The notes under the pieces are model-generated. The model searched no databases, was not told where the DNA came from, and saw only the letters and a program-made list of their open reading frames with translations. This document shows, one piece after another, positions 46,060 through 58,840 of a stretch of DNA of 64,000 bases. The DNA is from Ligula intestinalis. Taxonomy: Eukaryota > Platyhelminthes > Cestoda > Diphyllobothriidea > Diphyllobothriidae. Every line of letters starts with the position of its first letter. The first letter of the stretch is position 1. The position numbers and the translations under genes are program-made. The DNA is taken from positions 50,516,683-50,580,682 of the forward strand of contig JAYGXS010000003.1 of the NCBI GenBank assembly GCA_036362985.1, given 5' to 3'.

Positions 46060-47380
46060 ACAGTTGCAGCGCCGCTAGGGAGGGGACCCGTGTAGGGTGT
46101 CAGCTTGTCAAAATGAACGGTAGATATAGGGCCGGAAGGGTTACGGGCGTCTCAGATGCTATAGGTGGATGAGGGCTGGCTTCTATAACAACGAATGGAC
46201 CTTCCCACGGGCAGAAGAGTTTGGAGGGTAGCCCCACGGGGAGTGTGGCGCGTCGACGGAGGACGTAGTCGCGAGGGGAATGTGGGGTACCGTGAACGTT
46301 TTAATCGAAGTAGGATTTCTGTCATGCGCATGCGGGATGAAGATGGGAACGGGCAAGATTATGTGCCAGGTGGAGGGTTTCTTGCAGTTGAGAAGCGTAC
46401 GCATCTGGGGACGAACTGTCGGACGTATGCAGTGGGAGTAGAGAGTCGGAGGGTAGTCTGAGATGACGGCCAGTGAGTAAGCAGAAGGGGAATACGCCGT
46501 GGACGAGTGGAGATTGGCCCCAGTGGCCATCATGGCGTAGGGTAGTTTTAGGTCCCAATTCCAGCGGTCGTGCGATTCGGCTAGGGCTTTCAGGAGGTTG
46601 ATAATAGTACGATTCGTCCGTTCAGTTTGTCCATTTCCTTCTGGGTGAGCCGGTTTGGTGTGGGTCTTGTGGATGCGAAGAACGTCACAGACATCGTGTA
46701 CGAGTTTGCTATGGAAGTTGGCGCCACAGTCTGAGTGAAGGGACAGGGGTGCGCCAAAGCGACACACCCAAGTGGACAGGAAGGCGTCCGCAACAGTAGC
46801 GGTATCTTGGCAGGGTAATCGCACGGCTTTTGCCCACTTGGTAAAATAGTCAACCGTGATGAGGATGTACCGGTTGTGGCTGTCGGTGAAGGGTAAAGGT
46901 CCCATCACGTCGATGCTGACTCGCTCGAAAGGGATCCGGTAGACATGGGTTGGAAAGGTGCTCGATGTCGGGGTTTAGGACCTTTAAAGCTTGTGCAAGT
47001 AGGGCACGTGTTGCCGAAGGTGGCGACCTGTTCCCGAACGTAAGGCTACCAGAATCTATGGCGAGCCGCAGCCACGGTTTTAGCCTCGCCGACGTGACCC
47101 AGGTCTCGTTGTAAGTCCGTTAGAACCGTGTTGACGTGGCTGCCGGGGACTAATAACCGAGGGGGCGTGTGAATGCCTTCCTTAAAGAAGAGGAGTTCAT
47201 TTTCCATGAAGAGTTGGGACCAATGATTGCGAAGAATTCTGGCGGTCTCAGAAGAGCCGCGGAGAACATTGTCCGTGGGACGAGATTTGCCATGGACTAT
47301 ACGCTCGTAACTTATAGTCGATTGGCGAGTGAAAACCAGTTTCCGATTGGACATCCATTTCTATTTTTCGATATTGATTG
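46060..47380 (-). pseudogene. Ty3/gypsy-like polyprotein fragment: integrase zinc finger and core
   Basis: From high to low coordinates on the minus strand there is a leader, then an HHCC-type zinc-binding region (LGHVGEAKTVAAARHRFW, an in-frame stop, then CPTCTSFK). A frameshift near 46930 follows, then the integrase core with VDYFTKWAKAVRLP (first Asp), LHSDCGANF (second Asp) and PEGNGQTERTNR (Glu). All three catalytic acidic positions are present. After another shift the frame reads GPFVVIEASPHPPI, as at the end of gypsy polyproteins. Reverse transcriptase and RNase H are absent: the copy is truncated near 47380, where a T-rich unrelated stretch begins. Confidence 0.8.
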
Positions 47381-47381
47381 A

Positions 47382-49480
47382 TACATATTTTTTCTATTGC
47401 TTAAGTACCCTTCTTTGCTTCAACTATTACTTGCTATTGCTTCAAATATTTTCGATTGGCTCTAACTTAGGGGTTACTGTCTCTGTATACTTACCGCTTC
47501 ATTTATCGTACTTTTTATTTTGTTTTCTTGTTACTTCATCCTACATTGCCTTCTGTAGTTGTTTAATCTTATTTTATGTCATGGTTACTGAAGTTTTAAA
47601 TATTTTTTGTTGCTGGTTTTTATTATTGTTTTATTCATAGTTTATTATCATTTCTTCGAAAATTCCATTATAATTTTCACGCATCTATTATGTGAGAACA
47701 GATCAGCAACATGTGAGGCATCAGGGATATTACTGAACGCCAATATAAGCGAACTGAACGTTAAATCATAAATGGAATAAAGTTTTTCTTGGAGTTTGGT
47801 TGGTGTTTTGGCTGCTTCACATGCATTCATGGTTTCAGAAAACTAACCAGTTAACCAGCAACACTGCCGTCCAATAGGAAAACGGGTATCGCTCGCCATA
47901 CATGAAAAGTCCCGTCCTGCTGGCAATCCGATCTTACAATAATCATTTATAACGGGCGTGACCTGATCTCAAAGGCCTTGGTGTGACAGATTCCTGTCGA
48001 TATGAGTGCGTCGAGAATTATCTTACATGTTTTGTGGAACACAAACCAAGTTTTTATCTTTATTCGCTTTTGAAGAGCTAAATGATATTTTTTCGGGGGC
48101 TTCGTGACAGCCATATCGCTGTCAGAGAAACACGGGCACGACATCTTGTGTACTTATTACGACATTTTATAACTCTTTAATAGCTGTTTGGTTTGGTTTT
48201 TAGTCTGTAGTTTTCGTCTAACCCGATGGGGAATTTCAGTTTGATTTGGTTAATCTGACTAAATAATTCTGCTGTAAGGATAGTTTCCAGACCCGGGATC
48301 TGAAGATATCATACATATTTCACCAATTGCTCAATGTTGTAGGCTGAATATCCTCTGATTAGTTTCATAAACGTTATTAAAATGATCCAATAAGCCTCAT
48401 TTGGGAATGAAGATTTGAGACAGCAGGAAGCATGCGCGGCTGCCGCAGTGGTGCACGGTTGTCTGGGCCAGTAGCCCGTCTGAGTAAGTGGGTCATGTAA
48501 ATGCTAGCCGTGAAATTGCTTTACGCTCAACACGGCCATTCTGACAGTTGCCCTTCAGGAGTATTTCTGTAGTTTGCAACTCCGGGCATATCACAGTCTA
48601 GTTTATCCGGGATTGCAGAGATTCTGAACGAAAGAGGCCCTTGAGACTCCTCCGCGGTTGAAAAGTCTTAGGTGAGCATGTGCATTCACGTTTCGCAGGG
48701 AATATGTTATCGGGAATGCATGAAGTTTTCTTACATATCAGCCATTAAATAACTCCCCAGGTTTGAGTCCCATATAAAGACAAAAGCAGTGATACTATTT
48801 TTTCCATTACTATAAGGCAAGATTCCCGCGAGCGCTTTCGAAAAACCTACAGGATGTCTACTGCTTTCTTTATCTGCCGGCTGTCGGACAGTCAGCACTT
48901 TAGAGTGCTTAAAAGGGTGAGGTATAAAACTAGCTTAAGTGCTGTGGGCTGTAGAAAAACAGCCATAGACGAATCCTGTCGCCACCTGAAATCTCATAGA
49001 AGGCCGATATCTTTGTACAAGGTTTTCATGTTGCATAAACATTCACTCAATAGAACGCTTACATACACGGCGGGCTATCACATTCATAATTATTTAAATG
49101 AATTTTCGTAGCGGTAAATCACTTATAATTAGAACCACGTGGACTGATTGTGTTTTTTCAATCTACTGAATATACAGACTGTTGTATGTTAAGTAAACGA
49201 ATTCGGTTGTATGTTATGCGCAGAATTCTCTTACACTGCATGACTTTGTACCACCACATTATTTATTGACTGCAAACCACCACACTGAAGCGTATTCACC
49301 ACACAGCTTTAATTTTAAAAGTCGGCATCTTAGTTACGGAATAGGGTTTTTCCGTGTCTTACTGGCAGAATTTTCTATGAAACGCCTTGCTCAAATTTGC
49401 AGCTCAGAAAGCAAAACTATTCCTGTAAGTTGGTGTGACTGCGGCACCGGCCATGCCTTTTCTCACCTGGTTAACTGCTT
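47382..49480. other. No confident gene
   Basis: A T-rich low-complexity tract at 47390-47640 gives an artificial hydrophobic frame. The remainder to 49480 contains only short frames without motifs. Confidence 0.4.
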
Positions 49481-50330
49481 ATGACATTCATAAACCGGTT
49501 ATTATCGGGGAAAATACTTGTGTATCCAAACTTAACGTCATATTCAAATGATTGTCGCATCAGCGATCTTTTCGATGGAAGCTCTTCCGTAATTTGCATT
49601 GTGGGATGTTGCGACATATACAGGCTTTTTTCGGAACTGGGCACTTTCCCATAATCTTTTAATGCCAAATTCTCCTGAGTTTGCTCATGGACGGAATCAA
49701 AAGCAGCTGCTAAGTTAACAAACCAGTCCGCCGTCAATTGCTGTTAGCCGTGGTGGAATTCCAGAATGCGTTCTAGTGTGAAAATCTTGTCCATGCATCA
49801 ACGCCCAGTCTTCAATCCTCCTTGGGTCGACTCCTCTCTAGGGCTACGTACAGAGTCTGATCGTCTTAGAATGACCATACTGAAAACCTTCACAGCAACG
49901 TTGATTAGACTTAGGCCGCGGTAGTTCTCGCACTTTGTCTTATCTCCCTACTTGGAAACAAGTAAAAAGATGCCTGAACTCCGGTCATTAGGGACTACTT
50001 CATCCACATACGCTTGCTAATTTGCGTCATGGAGCCAGGACGCCATAGTGTCGACACCAGGCTTTTAGATTTCGGCGGAAATGCCGTCTTTTCCATGTCC
50101 CTTGTTGTGCAGCCTGTGCCTTGCATCGGTAACTTCTGCAAGAAGAGAAACTGTCACACGACGCTGCATAGGCTGGAAGGGGATGCAATTCTGCTGCGAA
50201 AGAGATTGAGGGTGTGATTGGTCACTCATATAAGTTGAGAAGTTGCTCGACGTGCTCAGGCCGGCGATCGACCTTGGCTGATTTTTTTAACAATAAAGCC
50301 ACCATTCACATTGTGAACAGTCATTAAGTG
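49480..50330 (-). pseudogene. LINE reverse transcriptase fragment
   Basis: Read on the minus strand with frame changes: RRPEHVEQLLNLYE near 50270, then GDKTKCENYRGLSLINVAVK near 49930, then the catalytic-region block FVNLAAAFDSVHEQTQENLA near 49700. The order and wording (CENYRG-SLINVA, AAAFDSVH) are those of the reverse transcriptase in flatworm endonuclease-encoding LINEs, probably the family whose endonuclease is at 62661-63612. The second catalytic motif is lost and stops and frameshifts are numerous. Confidence 0.75.
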
Positions 50331-50774
50331 TAGATGGTTTACCACTTTCTTGATCAAATCTCTTTGACGAATAAGGAAACTAAATGGTGTGCCGATCAAA
50401 ATTATTGCCATGCTCAAGGCCTACTGCGCTCAACCACTGACCGTCTAATTCCAGAGACACGTGTTTAGCATCATGTATGTTTCCAAGGTTTATCTTTGAT
50501 TGGTGCGCTTTTTCGCTGCGTGGGCTTCAATGACTTCTTGTGGGAAATCGTTTAACTTGTATAAAGTGGTTTTAGTCTTTTTCGCTGACGCATTATTGCA
50601 CAGAGTGCTCGCTCCTATCGATAAAATCAACTCTAAATTCTGTCACGCATGGTAGCACTTCGTCTTTGCTGTCTGATTAGTGACTTTAAAGAGTCAGTTT
50701 TCATAAAAGCAGTTTGTTGTTAAACCGTCTGCTCTGGCCATTCTAACTTTTTGTTGTCCATTTCCCACCTATAG

Positions 50775-51122
50775 GCATTTGGAGTTCGTGGGTTATTACT
50801 TTGGATGACCGCAAAAAGCACGATGATCGCTTTCAGTCCCTGCGGCCTATCAACGGTTATATTACGGGCGAACAGGCTCGTAACTTCTTTACTCAGTCAA
50901 AGTTGCCCAATGCCGTTCTGGCGCAAATCTGGTCATTGGCTGACCTCACCAATGATGGAAAATTGGATAAACGGGAATTTTCAATTGCAATGGCTCTAAT
51001 TAAGAAGTGTTTGGAAGGCAATCAACTGCCCCCATCAATTCCTCCGGCATTTCTTCAGGAGCCCATTTCTCTGTTTCTGGAACCGCAAAAGCCGTTGGTC
51101 ACTGAAACGCCTACCTCCCAAG
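50775..51122 (+). CDS. ITSN: Intersectin-like gene, exon with first EH domain
   Basis: Intersectin is a multidomain endocytic scaffold at clathrin-coated pits; its two EH domains bind NPF motifs of partners such as epsin. This exon follows the acceptor ccacctatag, reads IWSSWVITLDDRKKHDDRF and gives EH1: the GYITGEQARNFF helix, LPNAVLAQIWSLADLTNDGK with its conserved Trp, and the EF-hand-like loop ending in KREFSIAMALI. It continues through the Pro-rich linker typical after EH1 and ends at donor GTAATT in phase 1. The segment aligns well with the start of animal intersectin; the usual short N-terminal exon upstream was not found. The gene starts before 50775. Confidence 0.85.
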
Positions 51123-54100
51123 GTAATTTCTGAAAAAAATCGTTTTAGTGTATATTATCGTCTATCCTCGTTGTAAGAACCTGCTACTTTGATTTTCATT
51201 TCAAGCTGCTGTATATTGGACTGCCTGGTATGCTGCTGGGGAAAACTTATAGGAGTATTTGACGAAAAGCATGCATTTTTTAACGTCTTCTATAGGTTAT
51301 GTATGTCAGTGCGTCTTGTTCCAGATACTTGCAGATTTTCCAGACCACACTGCCGATGAACACTTCTTATCTAGAGCTTTTGCTTCACCAAAGCCTTTCT
51401 GAGTCGTTTTATGAGGAGTCCGATTTGTATGTTTGACCCAATCTCGACGAGTATGCGCTTATTACTGACCTCTATGGTTATTTTCGAAAATCTTATAGAT
51501 GTTTCATATTTTCATCAGACTTTGAGGTTAGCGTTTGAATCCTACAAAAATGCCATGCTATTGTGGCTCAGCTTATTTTCTATTTGTGACTTCAAGCCTA
51601 AATTAAGAATTTAAGAAGTTTTGGTTTCTACTTTTGCAACAAGCGTTTCACATGTTAAACAAAAATGAATGAAAATAGTGCTGGTTGGAATTAATGGTTG
51701 CCTCAGTTTTGGGAGGTCTGTTCTTCCCCAACCTGCTGAATGTACTTGTACTTGCTGAATGGTCCTTTATCGCTTAACACTGGATCGAAAATGAGTTGTG
51801 TTCATGCAGCTGTTTAACATATCTCCGTTTCCTCTGTTAACTTATCTGTTTTGCCAAGGTCTTTGGAGTCTTGCCCATTCTCAGCCTTTGACGTCCGCGT
51901 TTGTTCTTGAAAACTTGTGGTATGTGGGTAAATCCTGTGACAAAATGCATCCTGGGACGCTCTATGGAAATCTCAAGTTATTCGTAGCTGGCAGTGAATC
52001 CTGCCTGCCATTAGCCAGGCCTGACAGCACCTTCGTGTGATCTCATCTTATACGAGATCTTAGAAGGGGAGAATACCCCAGAACCTATCAGAAAAACTAA
52101 TTTTCAGTAGAATATCTCACTAAACGCTGCATCTTCTAAATTTCAACATTCAACTTTGTTCCCTTGTTGCTAAGACGCTAATCCATGACGAGATATCCTA
52201 TTTCATTCTTCTGGGTCTCCTAAACAAGCTTGTATTGTTAAGGTTATCTATTTCTCCGAGCTGGACAAAACTGTTAATATGTTGTAAAGGAACCATCTTG
52301 GGGCTCCTGAATTTGAAAATGACCAGTTTTCTTCTTAACCGTTCTTGGTCATCGAAATCCTACCTAACTTCCCAGTTATCTCTGGAGAAGCCTTGCCTTC
52401 CCTCTAAACTGCCAAAAGTTGGCTCTACACATATGTCTGTATTACTCCTTCCGGAACTCCTTCAATTTCTCGCCGTGACTTTTGACCCCCTATACTAGAG
52501 AAAACTTTTCTAGAACTAATATCCGCGAGGAAAGATTTCTTAAGGCATCGTCTCGATAACCATGGATGCTCGTATTTTTCGAAAGGTCGCACGTTATACT
52601 TAAATTTCCCTACTCTAGAGTGAATTCCCCATCACGGCCGTGGTAACCCACTAGTTAAGTACTCTTCGTAAAAGCCGCTGTTTGAGAGACGACGTGCAAA
52701 CTCTCAGTCCATAATCTACCTGACTTTAGTGCGTGTACTTTTCGGGGTCATGTGGTTGATCAGGATGCGAATAATTAAGCTAAATACACATAACTTAATC
52801 GTCTCGGTCCTCGTATTTGTTGTGAGTTAACCTTGGTCCTTTTTGTGCGCCCCATTTTCAACCTGACATTAATCTGTATTTGTTTTCTTTTCTGGATAAA
52901 CCTCTTTCGATGACTTGATCAAACTATGCGTGTTTTTCCTGATAACTGAATTGATTAATTGAACTTGTGCTAATAAATACTTGGATATTTGCGTGAAAAA
53001 TATCAGTCAAACTTACTCGGCCAAGTTTGCGGGTGAAGCCCTCCTCATAGCCAGCTAACCCACCTCTATGGCTTACTTTAAACCCCTTACGGTGCGCTAA
53101 AGGGGTCTTACTCCTGAGGGCTGCCTGTCCGACTGGGGGTTGGACTGCAACTGTTCCCCATGCATTTAGTCGTTGTTGTATTCCTACGTATGTGGACCCC
53201 AAGACCTGCTCCCTTAAATTTAAATGTGTTGTCGTGTTTGGCATCGTGGACGAGCCATCTCGCTCACCTCAATTGTCTCGGCTTCTTCTTGCCTGCAAAG
53301 TACTGTGGGTGTGATGGAGCCTAACGCAGGTGTTATGCTACCAATCGTATTCCCACGAATGTGACCACTCGCATCTGTAGTATCATCTCGTAATTTGCGA
53401 CGGCCGGGTTGCAAATGAGCCTGGAATTCTGTTGATATCTGGTCATAATTTAGGTGTGGTCCTAGGTTGCATAATGCTATTATTTCTGTGTTGCATCTCC
53501 AGCAGGTGCTGTGGCAATCCTAAGTGCTTTTACGGATGTGTTGGGGGGATGGACACGTGCGCACATCAAAGCTTATTTGCATAACTTTGCTCATCAATAG
53601 GACACGTGGCTTGCTCAACTAACACTCGGAAACGCACAGCACACCGATCTATCAGTAAAATTTCAACTACAGTGAGCCTAACAACAAAACTACCAATGTC
53701 TCTTTTAGATTTGTAGATTTGCGTTTCGAAGTTGACCTTACTTTCGACAGGTCGGTATGCCATCACGGGATCCAAATGAATTTGGCGAGTGGTTTGTACA
53801 GCTAAAAATTTCGGACAACTCTCTGGCAATCGGAGTTTTGCACTCGCACTGTATCACCAGCTGGAGATGCGGAGCGCGTGCTGACTGAACTCCTCTGACC
53901 TGGTGACGCCACCGACTAATACTCTTTTTTTGGCATGGTGGCTGCCGTTTTCAACATTTTGTATTTCCTGTGTGAGATGAGGGAAAAAGGACAACTAAGT
54001 CCTGTTCCTAGTAAATATTTGTGTTGGAATTTTCGTATTTAAGCCCTACGAGAAGTAGAGATCTTGGTTAACTCTACCTGGTTGTCAGTGCTGGAAATGC

Positions 54101-54213
54101 ACCTAGGATAATTATCCCTTTATTTACTCGTTATTTTCTTCTGGTGGCTAATCTATGCATACATTTCCCTGATTTACCGTTCTTAACATGCCGATTTTCT
54201 CTCCTCTATCTAG
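51123..54213 (+). other. Intersectin-like gene, first visible intron
   Basis: 3.1 kb between matching phase-1 splice sites (GTAATT and ctctatctag). No further coding exon is seen. Frames on the minus strand at 52924-53414 and 53566-53829 have repeat-like composition but no family that I can name. Confidence 0.7.
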
Positions 54214-54391
54214 CTTTAGCAGCCAATGGTTCGGATTCTAACGATTGGTGCATTCCGTCACACTCTCGACCCAAGTATCGCCTGCAGTTCAACCAAAACG
54301 ACCGTACTAAGCGTGGCTACCTAACTGGTGTGGAGGCTCGTGGCATTTTCATGTCCTCGCACCTGCCTCAGTCAACTCTTGCCTACATCTG
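54214..54391 (+). CDS. ITSN: Intersectin-like gene, exon with start of second EH domain
   Basis: The split codon G+CT gives Ala and the frame joins exactly to the upstream exon. It reads LAANGSDSNDWCIPSHSRPK, then YRLQFNQNDRTKRGYLTGVE and ARGIFMSSHLPQSTLAYIW. This is the first half of EH2: the W-x-(I/V)P lead, the YRxxFNxxDxxxxGxLTGxxA helix pair and the start of the IW motif. The linker between EH1 and EH2 is much shorter than in vertebrates. It ends at donor GTGCGT after TG of the Trp codon. Confidence 0.85.
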
Positions 54392-56762
54392 GTGCGTTAC
54401 TGTTTTATATTTATGATAGTATTGCTTTCAATGGGCAATGGCATCGAAGTTAACTGTGAGGCTTATCCTTCACCTGTATACGCTCTGAGCTCTTCCATTT
54501 TTCCAAGAATTTCGTTCGAAGATAGTACCCAACCATTCAAAAGTTCGAGACATCAACGGCTGCTTGCGAGGGATTTGAGATAAGGAAAGCCGAGTTCTCT
54601 CCCTCCAGATTCAACTATGCACGTTTGAGACAGTCACAATCATAATCTAATTCGCATCCAAGCTTCGAGAGGCAGGCTGGCAGGTACATTGTGTACGTTA
54701 TGCGTTCCAAATTTGTGGTATGACTGTCTATCGGGCCAGACATGTCTGGTGACTGAACTGATGCCAATCAAAATACTACCAGAACTGACAGTTCGGCCAC
54801 CGCGAATGACAGCGGCAACCGTGTGTCCAATAAAACGCACGCATCACCGGTGATCTGCACGTGACTGAGTTTATAGAGTCCGACTTGCGTGGCAAGCTCC
54901 GATGGCAAGACGGTATCTAGGTTATCGGAAGTGGCTGAAAAATCAAACAACCCGCCTGTATGTGTCACACACGAACAGATTTCTAAACGGTGCACTGAGA
55001 TGCCATAGGTACAGGGGCGCACGTATTTCATATTAGCGACAGTGTTATCAAGGCGACATTACGAAACTTCACCCCAAGTCGTGAAACCGATCCCGCACGA
55101 TAGTTATACCGTTGTCTCCGAACATGTCCACCCTGTGCCCTATATAATGGTGATGTGGGTACAGTGACTTCCATGTGGACTAGTTGATAACCATAGCAGA
55201 CTTGTGCAGCGTCAGCAAAGTTCGTGCATTATTTATATCTAGGCCCGGTGTCATGCCCAAACCAGGATCACCAGAGGGCGCATTTGGGGCAGAAAATCCC
55301 TACCTAAGCTTGCCACCACCACACTGGCTCCGATCCCAGCTGAATAGGAGTGCCATATAGGCCAGACTAAGAAGGCGCCATTACAGTCTGACTCAATCCA
55401 CTGATCGATCGCTCCTCACAAATACATACTGGGCTGACTGCGAGGTCCGAGGTGCCCCGTCAGTTGGCAACCTTCCAAGTGAGCGCTTTTGGCACTCCGT
55501 AAAACTCTCAGGTCCGTCGGGTTGTTTATATTGAGGGATATGCTCTGGGGGTCGACCTTTGCCCATTCGCGTGCGCCCGTCGATTGCCACAGCCGGCTAA
55601 CCAACCGTTTCTGAAACTAAGAAAATTGAGCGAAAGAGGTGAGGATAGTCTGTCTGTGCGAGCCACATGTATACCCTGGCCTACCACACAACACCCCAGT
55701 AATTCACGCAAAAAAGTTAATTTGCTTCGATCACATGTGTAGTAGAGAAGCTGCATGGAGGGGGGGGGCAGGGGATCAGCCGAAGAACACACTTCCCAAT
55801 TGCTTGAAAGTGGGCGGTTTCTTGCCTGCTGTGTGATGTTGGACGTGTTCACGTGCGGTGTAGATGATGCTGGTGAGAAGATACGTGGGACTTTTTGTGG
55901 CTGGCGATGTTCTACCGCAGGTTATGGTAGAGACGCCTAGGGCTGGCTAAGCTCATGCGCTAACTGGTCCGTGTAACAAACTGCCTGGGCAGTTGAGACA
56001 CGTGCGCTGGGTTTATGTTGGCGCTTCTGACACTGTTTTGTCAGTCTCTGTGCAGCAGGTTCGCAAGTGACCGACCAGGCCGATGTTTGAGATGTATGTG
56101 CAATCGCAATTAGGGCAGGTTAGGTCAAGTTCACATTGCGGGTGCTAGGGGGACATTGAGTGTGATTTCATCAGTGTTGGGAATGGGGCGCGTCGTTGCA
56201 CTGGCGGTGTTTGTCCGCATCGTCTTCGTGGCGGTGATCGTGACCGACAGCGGCGGCGGCGGCGGGTTTGTGTTCATCATTGGCGGAGTTTGTCATCATC
56301 TTCGTGGGCACAACGGGGGGTGGGTTAGAGCAGGACCCATATATGTACACGGTAGCGACCGCGAAAACCGACTTATTCAGTCCGAAGACAGCTTCCTAAA
56401 CCACGACGTTTAGGACATCGTGGTAATTTAGAAGCGTCTCAGCCTCATCAAAAGGGGGATTGCATTGACGTGCCGCTGGTGTGCGATCTCCAGTATCGGC
56501 CTCTCTCTATATGTCTCCAACAACGGCAGCAACTGGATGCCACACAGTTCTGAGCAGAACCTGACCTTGCCGTGTTGCATTATGGTTATTAGAGTGTCCA
56601 ACTGACGGGACAAATTGATGTAGCAGTACCTGTCAGTACCTTTTTCATCAGCAACCCTGATCAGTTTAATATGCGGTTCCTCGCCCGACGAAGGCCAACT
56701 CTTCATCCAGCTTTTATTCAGTGACTGACAGTGATTTTTTGATAGAATTAATTTTTTTTAAG
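54392..56762 (+). other. Intersectin-like gene, second visible intron
   Basis: 2.4 kb splitting the EH2 Trp codon (TG+G). It contains part of a dispersed repeat shared with 62465-62640 (see 55345) and GC-rich tracts such as GGCGGCGGCGGCGGG near 56250. No further exon is seen. Confidence 0.7.
55345..55510. repeat. Dispersed repeat copy, also at 62465-62640
   Basis: It shares GCCATAxAGGCC, GCAGxCTGACT and CCCGTCAGTTGGCAA, in the same order and spacing, with the segment at 62465-62640, and both copies are in the same orientation. The family is unknown; in the second copy it lies directly beside the LINE endonuclease ORF, so it may be that element's 3' region. Confidence 0.55.
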
Positions 56763-56901
56763 GAACCTGGCTGACATCGACAAGGACGGTAATCTGACCT
56801 GCGATGAATTCTGCATCGCGGCCTACCTAATCGACCAGGCTCTAGCAGGACGCACCTTGCCTCCCACGCTGCCGCCATCTCTTATGCCTACGCAAGCTCA
56901 A
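56763..56901 (+). CDS. ITSN: Intersectin-like gene, exon with end of second EH domain
   Basis: The acceptor lies after a T-run (tttttttaag), the donor is GTAAGT, and there are 46 full codons plus one base. It completes Trp and reads NLADIDKDGNLTCDEFCIAA then YLIDQALAGRTLPPTLPPS. DIDKDGNLTCDE is a canonical EF-hand loop (D-x-D-x-D-G), as expected for EH2, followed by the usual ALAGRTLPPTLP end. It stops in phase 0. The following coiled-coil, SH3, DH-PH or C2 exons are not seen before 64000. Confidence 0.87.
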
Positions 56902-57030
56902 GTAAGTGTCTTTTAACATCGTCAAACATTTCCTTTTTGGTGGCCTCAACAAGTGGACATAAGTCCGACAAAGTGAATACATTTCACCTCTGGATTGTTT
57001 AAGTTCAGCGATGATACACATATAAGCACT

Positions 57031-57342
57031 CAGGAATTCAAGCTAGTCGGACGAACGTTTTTGATGTATTCATCATCAGGCAAATACAATAACGCAAGGT
57101 AGGGTAGAGTTAACGGAAGTTTAAGCCACAAATCAGTAATGATTAAGGGAAGAGGTGCTAAGGCATCAAAAGGGGTCAGATTACGGTCTCTATTTTTGAC
57201 TAGAATCTGATTCCGTTGATCCCTAAACACCTCTCCCTCTAATTACTATTGGATGGTTGCTTAAACGTATGTTAACTCTACCCTACCTTATATTAATGAT
57301 GAATCAACAGAAAACGTTCGTTCGCCTAACTTGACTTCCTGA
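57031..57342. repeat. Imperfect 312-bp palindrome, Penelope-like LTR type
   Basis: The left arm (57031 to about 57178) and the right arm (about 57196-57342) are inverted copies; shared blocks include GGTAGGGTAGAGTTAAC and GATTCATCAT near CGTTCG. Like the palindrome at 6061 it ends with a CTGATG-type motif close to CGTTCG, a context found in LTR-like repeats of Penelope-like elements. The class is inferred. Confidence 0.6.
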
Positions 57343-58627
57343 ACGATTTCATCTGGCAAGAAACCGACTAAGCTACGCTGGCACGCCCGACACCTGTGTA
57401 TTTTTGATTGACATGCCATTAATCTTGACTTACCGGACGAAGCTGTTGCTGTCTGAAAGACATTTCTGCTGATATTTCGAATCAGGCCTCTTACAGGCAG
57501 AAGATTTATAATTACAAAAGCTTAGCTTGGCCAAGTTCTAATGTTGGTAATACAATCCACTCCAACGAAACTCGTTATGACCATAGATATTTTGATTATT
57601 ATAATTGCGGAACATGTCCACTTGGTCCGTCGCTATCGCCGTTTGCGCCGTGGACATAGGAAATAGAGGACACGATTATCGAAAATTTTGGAGCATTTCT
57701 TTCAAATTATACTTCATTATTTATCATTCCTGTTATATTACTTTTGAAATTAATATTGAAGACCGATTTTCATTCTGAAGCATTTTCTTGTCTCGGACAC
57801 AAGGTGTCCTCTTCTTTGGTTCGGACCTTAGCATCCGCAACCCGATCTTTAGTGACTGCTCTTTGCTTCATTTGCGGGAGCGAATAATGGACATCAATTT
57901 GGAACGAGTTTGTTTCATGAAATTTCATCAGATAAGCTTGCATAGACTTAATCGCCTGCGTTATCCAACCTTATTATCTTTTCTACGATTTTAAAGCCTT
58001 GAGCTTCCTTTCAATTAAGTCAGAGTCATCCTTCGGCCTGATTAAGGTTGTCAAAAGTCCTGGTATTCAGCTCATGAGACAATTCTCCTGTTTAACTGAA
58101 GTGTTTCGATTGGATTACTGGGGTCGTTTTTGACGTCAGGAGAACATACTGGGCTCTCGATGCGGTAGTATGAGATGATGTCGTCCTTACTGTGCAAACA
58201 TATGTGCCCGACTTGCTGTGATAGTAGGTCACTGACCCAACTAACGATTTCATAGTTTAAGGCCACTTCGCAGAAGTCCATTCTTTCGATTGCAACTTTC
58301 TAACCGCTGACTGACGCAGGCGTCTTGACGGTGCAGATATCTACCTCGGTATTTAAACTTTTGAGGGCGTCATCTATGAGCCTACACCCTCAGTTGATTA
58401 TTTAAGACAGCCTGTATGCGGTGTGTCAGTCCTTGGACTGCCCGGAATGCGTCTATATTTGGCTGTTTTCATTCAACTTAACTATAAGTGGAGGCATAAT
58501 CCGTAGGCTCAGGTGACCTACCTGGTACCTCAACTCATAGCGAAAAAAGACTCAAAGATGCTAAATAACAGTTTTAGTTTGCTCTTGCCTACCAAAATAT
58601 TTACTGGAATTTTTTGTTAGCGTAGTA
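57343..58627. other. No recognised gene (probable intersectin intron)
   Basis: AT-rich; only short frames without motifs. It presumably belongs to the intron after the EH2 exon. Confidence 0.4.
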
Positions 58628-58840
58628 CAGTAGTCGCCGGCTATTAAGCCCACCTCGGGCCCAGACCAAATTGGGCTTAATAAGCGGCGGGCGCATTAAC
58701 CGGAGAGTCCTATTTCTTGATTAGCAAACGCAGGATAGGCACTATACATTACATACGTACTGTATTATGTGTAGAGCTTGGTTAGGTACAAGAAAAGGAT
58801 GCTGTTTGTGTGTATTTTACGTAATAACAAAAGCAAAAAA

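Noticed and set aside
47329..47640. 103-residue hydrophobic frame that looks like a membrane protein
   Set aside because: It arises from T-rich low-complexity DNA; no codon bias, motif or start context supports it.
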